Source: a bacterium
GTDB taxonomy: Bacteria > Elusimicrobiota > Elusimicrobia > Elusimicrobiales > UBA9959
Assembly (NCBI GenBank): GCA_021812825.1
Contig: JAKAMO010000132.1
Coordinates: 1-6,177 of the forward strand
Direction of reading: 5' to 3'
Length of the DNA stretch: 6,177 nt
In this document: in pieces, positions 1-6,177 of the stretch
How the letters are laid out: each line of letters begins with the position of its first letter
How positions within the stretch are numbered: position 1 is the first letter of the stretch
Position numbers and translations under genes: made by a program
The notes under the pieces: generated by a model
Seen by the model: only the letters and a program-made list of their open reading frames with translations
What the model was told of the DNA's origin: nothing
The model's database searches: none

Positions 1-1
1 A

Positions 2-124
2 GGCCTCGAACATCCCGATCACGTCGTGGTAGATCATGCAGTGGCCGTCGCAGCCTGCCCCGCTCCCGATGCTGATGGTCGGCACGGAGAGTCGCTGGGT
101 GATGTATTCCGCCACCTTCGCGGG
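2..124 (-). CDS. panB: PanB (ketopantoate hydroxymethyltransferase), internal fragment cut at both ends
   Basis: Reading the - strand from 124 to 2 gives 41 residues without a stop: PAKVAEYITQRL, then SVPTISIGSGAGCDGH, then CMIYHDVIGMFEA. This matches the segment of PanB that in E. coli reads VPVELAKRITEALAIP, then VIGIGAG...DGQ.LV.HD..G. PanB is a cytoplasmic TIM-barrel enzyme that transfers a hydroxymethyl group from methylene-tetrahydrofolate to 2-oxoisovalerate, the first committed step to pantothenate and CoA. The fragment corresponds roughly to E. coli residues 184-220 of about 264. Matching stops just before the place of catalytic Glu181: the aligned codon at 131-133 would be Leu, and a stop follows at 134-136. 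The N-terminal two thirds is therefore absent, replaced by the Ig-repeat gene on the other strand. The C-terminal part runs off the left edge. Small departures from the usual motif are IS for IG, GSG for GAG, and GHCMI for GQVLV. Identity is very likely. Whether the truncation is biological or an assembly join is open, and I favour the join. Confidence 0.88.
102..124. other. Junction between PanB fragment (-) and Ig-repeat gene (+)
   Basis: This stretch can be read both ways. On the + strand it gives M-Y-S-A-T-F-A, matching the Y-x-Y-x-A-x-F-x-G-D block found in nearly every Ig unit. On the - strand it gives P-A-K-V-A-E-Y-I, matching the PanB P-x-E-L-A-x-x-I-T segment. To the left only PanB makes sense; the + frame there is W-V and unrelated residues instead of the expected G-T-Y. 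To the right only the Ig repeats make sense. An overlap of about 20 bases is what a short shared word would leave if two unrelated loci were joined. Confidence 0.7.
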
Positions 125-3100
125 CAACACCAACTACTCCGGCACTTCCAGCAGCGAGACCCTGACCGTCACGCTGCGCCCCGCCGTGCTGGAGATGGCC
201 GATTACTATCCGCCAGCCGCCAGCACCTTCACGGTCTCGGCCGTGCTCAAGGATTACTCCAGCGGCGCCGTGATACAGGGGAAGACGCTGACCTTCTACT
301 TCATCACGGGGTCATCCCGCACGGTCGCTACGGACGCCCTGGGCTACGGCACGACCAACTACGCGGCCCTTTCCAGCACTGCAAGCTATCCGATATCGGC
401 CTCTTTCCCCGGAGATTCGCTCCATTCCGCCGCCTCCGTAGTCAAAACGGTCTTCCCCGGCAGGCGCAACACCGCGCTTCTGACCTCGGACCTGTTGACC
501 GCGGTGGCCCTGGACTCCTTCACCGTCACGGCCCGCCTGAGCGACTACGACCTGGGCACCTACCTGGGCGGCTACGCCGTCAGTTTCTCGTTCACCGGCT
601 CCACGTACACCCTCAGCGCCCTGACGAATTCCACCGGCATAGCCTCCGCCACCTTCACGGCGCCGGCGTCCACCGGCGCCTACACCTATACCGCGACTTT
701 CGGCGGCACCGCGCTCTACAACGGGACTATTAATACCTCCTCGGTGCTGGTCAACCGCCGCACACCCACCCTCAACCCCAGCGATCTGACCGGGGTGCCG
801 GCCACCAGCACCTTCACCGTTTCCGCCGTTCTGTCGGACGGCGCGCTCACCCTCCCCGCCAGGACGCTGGCCTTCGTCTTCTCCTCCACGCTCAGCGCCG
901 TGACCGACGGCGTCGGAGTCGCCACCTCCGCCTTCGCAGCTCCGCTGAGCACCGGGACCTTCCTGTACAAGGTCACCTTCAACGGCGACGCGCTCTACGA
1001 CCCGGCCACCGCTTACGCCAGCGTGAGCGTAGTCCTCAAGCCCACCGTGCTCGAGGTGCTGGACGTTCCCGACGCCGTGGTCGGCCTGAAGTTCACCGCA
1101 ACGGCCAAGCTGCGGGATATAGAGCTGGGCAACGCGCTGGTGATCGCCACGAAGACCATCACCATGACGTTCAGGCCTTTCACGGTCACCTACACCTCCA
1201 ACGCGGTCACGGAGGGGGGCGTCTCCACCGCCACCTTCGTGGCGCCGCCCAGCACCGGCACCTACAGCTATACGGCCGTGTTCGCCGGGGACGGCATCTA
1301 CGGCGCCAGCCAGAGCAGCGGCGCCGTGGTCGTCAACCGCCGCCCGGTGCTGTTCAGCCTGGTAACCGACCCCAACCAGCCCTACGCATACCGCGCCAAC
1401 GCGGTGCAGTCCAGTTTCACCATAACGGCCACCCTCTCCGACGGACAGGTGGCAGGCCTTAACCTGCCGAACCAGACCATCAGGTTCATTTTCCAGAGCT
1501 CTACCATGACAGCCGTCACCAATTCGCTCGGCGTAGCCAGCGTAACCTTCCCGTCCCCGGTCTCATCGGGCACATATCACTATTACGGCTACTTCGACGG
1601 CGACAACAGCTACAACCCCAACAAGCCGGGGGATTCCGACAAGCTGGTCAGCATAATACCGCGGCCCACCAACATTCTGCCGCGCGACACTCTGACCGGC
1701 ATCCTGAACTTCGACGGGCAGCCCAACCCCTATTACACTTACTGGAACCCGGGCCTGCAGGCGCGACTCATCGACACCCTCAGCAGCCAGGGTATCCAGG
1801 GACTGACGGCCAAGTTCGTCCTCTGGAACTCCACTATAACGGGAGTTACCGACTCCATAGGCACCGCGGCCTCCAGTTCCACCTTCTCGGGCGTCAGCGT
1901 CTACGGCACCTACCCCGCCACGGTAAGGTTCGACGGCGACGGCACCTACGACGCCAGCATATTGCCGGGCGGCACCAATACGGCGGACCCGTACACCGCC
2001 AAGATAGTAGTGAACCGCAGTCCCGCCTATTTCGATGTGCCGCAGATAACCGAGACCTACCCCGACGCCGACACGGTGATAACCGGCAGCCTGATAGACT
2101 GGTGGAACCGGCCCGCCGTGGCCTACCCGGGCAGATTCGTAGGTGATCCCAACGGGGACCTGCGGGGCTATCCCTTCAGGTACCGGGTCTCGACCATACC
2201 GTGTCCTGGCGGCAATAATTGCACTGCGTTCAGCTGGACCATAGAGGGATGGGGGAACGTAGGCGCGGGAAATATCGCCACCGCCACGGTCCGCTCTCCC
2301 GCCGCGGCCGGAGATTACCCCATAGACTATTACTTCGCCACTACCAACTCCTTCGTGCAGTGGAATCAATCAGTGCCGCAGCGCATACTGCGCGTCGGCC
2401 GGCGTCTGACCTATATAATCCCGGACGCGGAGCCGTTCACTTTCGGCGCCCAGAGGCCGGTCAACATCACCGTAAAGCTGGCCGACCTCACGCAGAGCCT
2501 GGCCGGTGTCAACGGCAAGAACCTGGACGTGGTCCTGGTGACCACGCAGACCCTCGTCACGGGCTCGGCCGGGCCCGCTGGCAAGGTTACGGCCGCCTTC
2601 CCCGGCATGGCCGTAGGCACCTACACCTATATAGCCCGCTTCCCGGACGGCGACCCGGCCTACATGCCGTTCACCAGTTCCGGCACGGTGGTGATAGAGA
2701 AGAACGTAACCGCCCTCTCTGCCATGGACGTTCTCAACGTGCCCGCCGGCAACAGTTTCACCGCTAAGGCGACCCTCTCGATAACGGTCGGGACCACCTC
2801 GATCCCTATGCAGGGAAAGACCGTCTACTTCGTCTTCACGAGCACCGCCGGCCCCACCATAAACCAGACCGCCGTTACGGACATAAACGGCGTGGCGCAG
2901 ACCACATACTGGTCACCGTACGTGCCGGGCACGTACAACTACACCGCATCCTTCCCCGAGGACGCCGACAACAAGCCTTCCAGCGACCTGCTCAACAGCG
3001 TGCAGGTGGTGCAGCGCAGGACCCAGCTCACCGCGCAGAACGCGGCCGTGTACATCCTGGAGAACTTCGTCTCCTCGGCCACGCTCGTGGACAACGACCT

Positions 3101-6100
3101 CTCCAACGCACCGGTCAGCGGCAAGACCATCAGTTTCGTGCTGCACGGCGGTCCCGACACCAGCGCATCGGCCGCCACCGTGGCCGACGGCTCCGCCAAC
3201 GTCACTTTCCTTTCTCCCGCCTCCTCCGGGACGTATCAGTACTCCGCCACTTTCCCCGGAGACCCGCTATACGCCATCAGCAGCGACACGCGCACCGTAA
3301 CCGTCTCAAGGCGCGTCACCAATCTCAACGCCGCGGACGTCACCGCGCCGGCCAACAGCACTTTCACCATAACGACCTCGCTTTCGGACGTCACCTTCAA
3401 CCTCGGTGTCTCCACCCCGATATCCGGCGTGCCGGTTAAGTTCGTCTTCAATAGCGTCACCCAGTACGCCAACACCGACGCCTACGGCGTGGTCTCGGCC
3501 ACGTTCACTTCGCCGCTGGTGGCCGCCACCTATCCCTACTCGGTCACTTTCGAAGGCACCCAGACCTACGGCGTCACGACCACTCCGCGCAACGTAATCG
3601 TCCGGAAAAGGAACACCACGGTCTCCGGCTCCGACCTGCAGGTGCCGGCAGGCAGCCAGTTCTCCGCCCAGGCCCTGCTGATAGACGAGTTCGGCCAGAA
3701 AATGCAGGGCTACGCCATCGATTTCGTCTTCACCGGCGGCGGCACGTTCAGCGGCTCCGCCGTAACGGACGTGAACGGTCTGGCGGCCTACACGTTCACC
3801 GCGCCCGTCAGCACCGGCATATACAACTACACGGCCTCATACGCCGGTGATGCCACATACGCCGCCAGCACCGACGCCGTGAACATGGTGGACGTTAACG
3901 TGGCCTCCACGACGATAAGCACCCCCGACGGTTCCGTGCTGGTCAACGACGTGTTTTACGCCACGGCCACGCTTACAGGCAAGACCAGCGGGGTGGGGGT
4001 GGAGAACAAGACCGTCCGTTTCACCTACGCCGGCGCGGCCCAGGGCACTGGCATCACGGACGTGAACGGAATAGCCGTGAAGTCCTTCACCCCGCTCTCC
4101 ACCGGGACCTACAGACTGGACGTCAACTTCGACGGAGATTCCGCCTTCTACGCCAGCGCCGGCTCCGCCACCATCACCGTCAACCGCCGCGCGGCGGGCA
4201 TGGCCCTGCAGGACGTCACCTCCGAGGTCAGCGTCACGTTCATAGCTACGGTCACGCTGCAGGATGTCAGCTCGCTACCGCCGGTCTGGATAGCCGGACG
4301 CACGGTCGACTTCCTGTTCAACGGCGTGCCGCAATCTGCCGTCACCAGCGCGGTCGGAGTGGCAACGGTCACCTACACCTCTCCGGGCTCCTCCGGAGTC
4401 TACCCGATAACGGCCGCCTTCAACGGCGACGCCATCTATAATTCCACCTCCACTTCGGCCTCGGCGTACGTTGCCAAGCATATCACCACCCTCACGGTCG
4501 ATAACGGCCCGGCCACCGCACTGGAGCTCTTCATTGCCACGGCCACGCTGAAGATGAACGGCACCCCGGTGCCTACCAAGAACGTCGCTTTCTACTACAA
4601 AGGCACCACCGTCACCGCCACCACCGACGCCAACGGCCAGGCATTCGCCCAGTTCAGCGCCGGCCCGTCCTCCGGTCCCTGGCGCATCAACGGCACTTTT
4701 GACGGCAGCCTCGACCCCGCCTACGACACCAGCGTGGCCTCGGCCACCATAACTGTCCTGCGCCGCACCTGCAGGGTCATACCGAACGACGTGATACTGG
4801 AAACCTTCCAGGTCTTCAATGCCACCGTCACCTTCATGGACGTGGCCAGTTCCAGCACGCCGGCCGGCAAGATAGCGTCCGTGGCCTTCAACTGGACGCC
4901 GGTCAAGAGCACCTACACCACCACGGCCACGAACGCCTCCGGCATCGCCTACAGGACCGGTGTCACAGGCCCGGTCTCCTCCGGCACCTACAGGATAGAG
5001 GCCTTCTACACCGGTGACGCCACCTACGAGCCGAGCCTCGCTTCCACGGCCACGGTCTCTGTAGCCCGCCGCCCGACGCAACTCTCCGTGGGCGACACCT
5101 CCACCACGTTCGGACAGGTCTTCACCGCCACCGCCACGCTCAAGAACGGCGCGCTCCCGCTGGACCTCAAACCGGTCCGTTTCACCTTCGAGGGCAGGAA
5201 CTTCACCAAGTTCACCGACGCGACGGGCGTGGCCATGGCCACCTTCACCGTAACTACGGCCACGGGTCCTGTGCAGATACAGGCCGTCTTCGACGGTGAC
5301 GACGGCTACTTCGCCAGCAACACGGCCACGGCCACCGTGACGACCATGATGCGCGCCACCGCCATGACCGCTCCCGCCGTCTACGCCATCGCGGACAAGC
5401 TGTTCATAGCCAGCGGCACCCTCAAGGATTTCCTCGGTCTCAACGTGCCGGACAAGACCGTTTCCTTCGTCTTCAACGCCGGCACCCAGTACGGCGTCAC
5501 CAACGCGGTCGGAGTGGCATCCGCCTCCTTCACCGCGGCGGTCTCCACCGGCGTCTACCCGGTGGCGGTCTCCTTCGCCGGGGATTTCGCCTACGCGCCC
5601 AGCTCCGCCACCCTTACTCTTACGGTCAACAGGCGCCCGACCTCGGTAATACCGTTCAGCGCGGTAACGGTCCCGGCCCTGGACGTCTTCTACGCCACCG
5701 CTACCCTGAGGGACCTGGACCTGTTGCAGCTCGCTTCCAAGCCGCTGCGCTTTGTCTTCCAGGGCAGCACCTTCTCCGTGACGACCGACGGCTCCGGCAT
5801 CGGCGTCTCCACCTGGACGGCTCCCGCGAACTCGGGGACATATTACGTGTACGCCTATTTCGACGGCGACGGTAAATACGAACCTTCATACGCTCCGGTC
5901 ACCGTGACGGTGCAGAAGCGCCAGTCGGCCATAGCGCTGGACCCAGTCTCAGCCACCGCACTCGACCTCTTCACCAGTACGGCCGCCCTCTCCGATCCGA
6001 ACAACGGCTCACTGCAGCTCTCCGGAAAGCAGGTCGCTTTCGCCTTCAGCTGGGGGGGAAGCACCGCCGCGGCCACCAACGCCGTGGGGACCGCCACGGC

Positions 6101-6177
6101 CGCTTACACCGCAGCTTCCGCCGCCGGCACCTACCAGCTCACCGGCACCTTCGCCGGAGACGCCACCTACGCCTCCA
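102..6177 (+). CDS. Giant tandem Ig-like repeat surface/secreted protein, partial at both ends
   Basis: One uninterrupted frame encodes 2025 residues and leaves the window still open. It is a chain of 21 Ig-like units resembling the bacterial Ig-like families Big_3_5 and Big_1 (family named from motif pattern, not from a search). A typical unit has F-T-V-x-A-x-L near residue 20, G-K-x-V-x-F-x-F near 40, T-D-x-x-G-x-A-x-A-T-F near 60, S-T-G-T-Y-x-Y-x-A-x-F-x-G-D-x-x-Y near 75-85, and V-x-V-x-R-R at the end. The sequence is rich in Thr, Ala, Ser and Gly, with only three Cys and about four His, as in extracellular beta-sandwich filaments. No membrane segment, enzyme motif, signal peptide or cell-wall anchor is visible. 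The natural start is outside. Position 102 is only where Ig-like sequence begins; the frame extends back to an ATG at 36 behind a TAG at 30-32, but those codons are antisense to the PanB fragment and show no ribosome binding site. The likely role is adhesion or an extracellular stalk, inferred from family only; the ligand is unknown. Confidence 0.9.
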   Translation, partial: MYSATFAGNTNYSGTSSSETLTVTLRPAVLEMADYYPPAASTFTVSAVLKDYSSGAVIQGKTLTFYFITGSSRTVATDALGYGTTNYAALSSTASYPISASFPGDSLHSAASVVKTVFPGRRNTALLTSDLLTAVALDSFTVTARLSDYDLGTYLGGYAVSFSFTGSTYTLSALTNSTGIASATFTAPASTGAYTYTATFGGTALYNGTINTSSVLVNRRTPTLNPSDLTGVPATSTFTVSAVLSDGALTLPARTLAFVFSSTLSAVTDGVGVATSAFAAPLSTGTFLYKVTFNGDALYDPATAYASVSVVLKPTVLEVLDVPDAVVGLKFTATAKLRDIELGNALVIATKTITMTFRPFTVTYTSNAVTEGGVSTATFVAPPSTGTYSYTAVFAGDGIYGASQSSGAVVVNRRPVLFSLVTDPNQPYAYRANAVQSSFTITATLSDGQVAGLNLPNQTIRFIFQSSTMTAVTNSLGVASVTFPSPVSSGTYHYYGYFDGDNSYNPNKPGDSDKLVSIIPRPTNILPRDTLTGILNFDGQPNPYYTYWNPGLQARLIDTLSSQGIQGLTAKFVLWNSTITGVTDSIGTAASSSTFSGVSVYGTYPATVRFDGDGTYDASILPGGTNTADPYTAKIVVNRSPAYFDVPQITETYPDADTVITGSLIDWWNRPAVAYPGRFVGDPNGDLRGYPFRYRVSTIPCPGGNNCTAFSWTIEGWGNVGAGNIATATVRSPAAAGDYPIDYYFATTNSFVQWNQSVPQRILRVGRRLTYIIPDAEPFTFGAQRPVNITVKLADLTQSLAGVNGKNLDVVLVTTQTLVTGSAGPAGKVTAAFPGMAVGTYTYIARFPDGDPAYMPFTSSGTVVIEKNVTALSAMDVLNVPAGNSFTAKATLSITVGTTSIPMQGKTVYFVFTSTAGPTINQTAVTDINGVAQTTYWSPYVPGTYNYTASFPEDADNKPSSDLLNSVQVVQRRTQLTAQNAAVYILENFVSSATLVDNDLSNAPVSGKTISFVLHGGPDTSASAATVADGSANVTFLSPASSGTYQYSATFPGDPLYAISSDTRTVTVSRRVTNLNAADVTAPANSTFTITTSLSDVTFNLGVSTPISGVPVKFVFNSVTQYANTDAYGVVSATFTSPLVAATYPYSVTFEGTQTYGVTTTPRNVIVRKRNTTVSGSDLQVPAGSQFSAQALLIDEFGQKMQGYAIDFVFTGGGTFSGSAVTDVNGLAAYTFTAPVSTGIYNYTASYAGDATYAASTDAVNMVDVNVASTTISTPDGSVLVNDVFYATATLTGKTSGVGVENKTVRFTYAGAAQGTGITDVNGIAVKSFTPLSTGTYRLDVNFDGDSAFYASAGSATITVNRRAAGMALQDVTSEVSVTFIATVTLQDVSSLPPVWIAGRTVDFLFNGVPQSAVTSAVGVATVTYTSPGSSGVYPITAAFNGDAIYNSTSTSASAYVAKHITTLTVDNGPATALELFIATATLKMNGTPVPTKNVAFYYKGTTVTATTDANGQAFAQFSAGPSSGPWRINGTFDGSLDPAYDTSVASATITVLRRTCRVIPNDVILETFQVFNATVTFMDVASSSTPAGKIASVAFNWTPVKSTYTTTATNASGIAYRTGVTGPVSSGTYRIEAFYTGDATYEPSLASTATVSVARRPTQLSVGDTSTTFGQVFTATATLKNGALPLDLKPVRFTFEGRNFTKFTDATGVAMATFTVTTATGPVQIQAVFDGDDGYFASNTATATVTTMMRATAMTAPAVYAIADKLFIASGTLKDFLGLNVPDKTVSFVFNAGTQYGVTNAVGVASASFTAAVSTGVYPVAVSFAGDFAYAPSSATLTLTVNRRPTSVIPFSAVTVPALDVFYATATLRDLDLLQLASKPLRFVFQGSTFSVTTDGSGIGVSTWTAPANSGTYYVYAYFDGDGKYEPSYAPVTVTVQKRQSAIALDPVSATALDLFTSTAALSDPNNGSLQLSGKQVAFAFSWGGSTAAATNAVGTATAAYTAASAAGTYQLTGTFAGDATYAS
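1665..2405 (+). other. Divergent, enlarged Ig-like units 7 and 8 within the giant protein
   Basis: These two adjacent units are longer than the rest (118 and 129 residues) and depart from the consensus. Unit 7 still has F-D-G-D-G-T-Y and a final I-V-V-N-R, but its first half is aromatic (PYYTYWNPG) and an insertion (PGGTNTADPY) precedes the last strand. Unit 8 lacks the usual T-D-x-x-G-V-A turn and the G-D-x-x-Y motif, but keeps A-G-D-Y-P-I-D-Y-Y-F-A in the place of the TGTY block and ends in VGRR. It has WWNRP near its start, a GDPNGD loop, a two-cysteine loop and several Trp. Longer loops and exposed aromatics inside an otherwise uniform Ig stalk often mark a binding module, but that is inference. 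They may also simply be diverged Ig domains. Confidence 0.6.
2202..2222 (+). other. Cys-x5-Cys loop (C-PGGNN-C) in unit 8
   Basis: The codons TGT at 2202-2204 and TGC at 2220-2222 give two cysteines enclosing PGGNN, residues 701 and 707 counted from position 102. They are two of only three cysteines in 2025 residues; the third is isolated, at 4770-4772 in unit 17. A short Cys-bounded turn between two strands in an exported protein is a plausible disulfide-locked hairpin. Metal binding is less likely, as no His or further Cys is nearby. Confidence 0.55.

Larger units (their letters stand above)
105..6176 (+). repeat. Array of 21 Ig-like domain units (19 complete, 2 partial)
   Basis: Units were cut after the closing V-x-V-x-R-R strand. 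Approximate limits are: 1 (partial) 105-179; 2 180-467; 3 468-761; 4 762-1040; 5 1041-1343; 6 1344-1664; 7 1665-2018; 8 2019-2405; 9 2406-2702; 10 2703-3020; 11 3021-3314; 12 3315-3611; 13 3612-3905; 14 3906-4190; 15 4191-4481; 16 4482-4766; 17 4767-5072; 18 5073-5354; 19 5355-5636; 20 5637-5921; 21 (partial) 5922-6176. Regular units are 93-107 residues; units 7 and 8 are 118 and 129. The units are similar as protein but largely diverged as DNA, so the array is old and under selection rather than freshly amplified. The most regular examples are 3, 5, 11, 13, 14, 19 and 20. Boundaries 4, 9, 13, 15 and 18 are less certain because the terminal RR is replaced (LKP, EKN, NVAS, AKH, MMR). Confidence 0.85.

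Noticed and set aside
36..104. ATG at 36 (after TAG at 30-32) as the true start of the Ig protein
   Set aside because: The codons from 36 to 101 are antisense to well conserved PanB sequence, no purine-rich ribosome site precedes the ATG, there is no signal peptide, and the Ig sequence enters in the last quarter of a domain, so the real start lies elsewhere.
26..733. A + strand open frame of 235 codons from an ATG at 26
   Set aside because: It lies one frame off the Ig array, is Arg/His/Pro-rich with no family pattern, and its first ~100 bases are exactly antisense to the PanB codons. It is a shadow of high GC coding DNA.
1563..2369. A - strand open frame of 268 codons
   Set aside because: It is entirely antisense to Ig units 6-8, is Gly/Val/Arg-rich low-complexity sequence and has no recognisable domain. 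GC-biased third positions make such antisense frames common.
2019..2405. Unit 8 as a separate enzyme domain
   Set aside because: No catalytic motif is visible, and the end of the unit (AGDYPIDYYFA followed by a strand and VGRR) fits a diverged Ig-like domain in phase with its neighbours.
4275..5081. A second - strand open frame of 268 codons
   Set aside because: Its equal length to the other antisense frame is a coincidence. It is antisense to units 15-18, Gly/Arg-rich, and without motif or ribosome binding site.
105..6176. CRISPR array, insertion sequence or phage tail fibre locus
   Set aside because: The repetition is at the protein level with about 290-base units and no conserved short direct repeats and spacers. 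No transposase, inverted ends or phage genes are present, so nothing supports these over a surface protein.

Overview
The window is almost entirely the interior of one very large gene on the + strand. A single reading frame (codons starting at positions divisible by 3) runs without a stop from 33 to the right edge, and from about position 102 it encodes 2025 residues of tandem bacterial immunoglobulin-like (Ig-like) domains: 19 complete units of 93-129 residues and a partial unit at each end. Neither the natural N-terminus (signal peptide) nor the C-terminus (anchor or sorting signal) is in the window. The full protein must therefore be larger, and its host partner, ligand and export route cannot be read here. 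By family it is most likely a giant secreted or surface filament, such as an adhesin or a stalk.

The first ~120 bases are different. On the - strand, positions 124-2 encode an unmistakable internal piece of PanB, ketopantoate hydroxymethyltransferase of pantothenate/CoA biosynthesis. The piece begins just after the place of the catalytic glutamate and is cut by the left edge. The PanB piece and the Ig array share a stretch of about 20 bases (roughly 102-124) that reads well as both. The N-terminal two thirds of PanB is missing. The simplest explanation is a chimeric join, probably an assembly error through a short shared word in a repeat-rich gene; a real rearrangement is possible.

Within the Ig array, units 2-6 and 9-20 are of one type (93-107 residues), with a strand near the start, a 'V.F.F' strand, a 'TD..G.A.ATF' turn, a 'TGTY.Y.A.F.GD..Y' block and a final 'V.V.RR' strand. 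Units 7 and 8 (1665-2405) are longer and divergent, rich in Trp/Tyr, and carry two of the three cysteines in the whole visible protein. The linker between units is basic at 19 of 20 boundaries and dibasic (RR or KR) at 12.

The DNA is GC-rich with mostly C- or G-ending codons, yet isoleucine is encoded most often by ATA. The organism is bacterial, probably known from metagenomic sequence, and I cannot name its phylum with confidence; lineages such as Elusimicrobiota or Omnitrophota, where giant repeat genes occur, are only a guess. I see no RNA gene, mobile element, CRISPR array, promoter or terminator, and no non-coding stretch above 300 bases.
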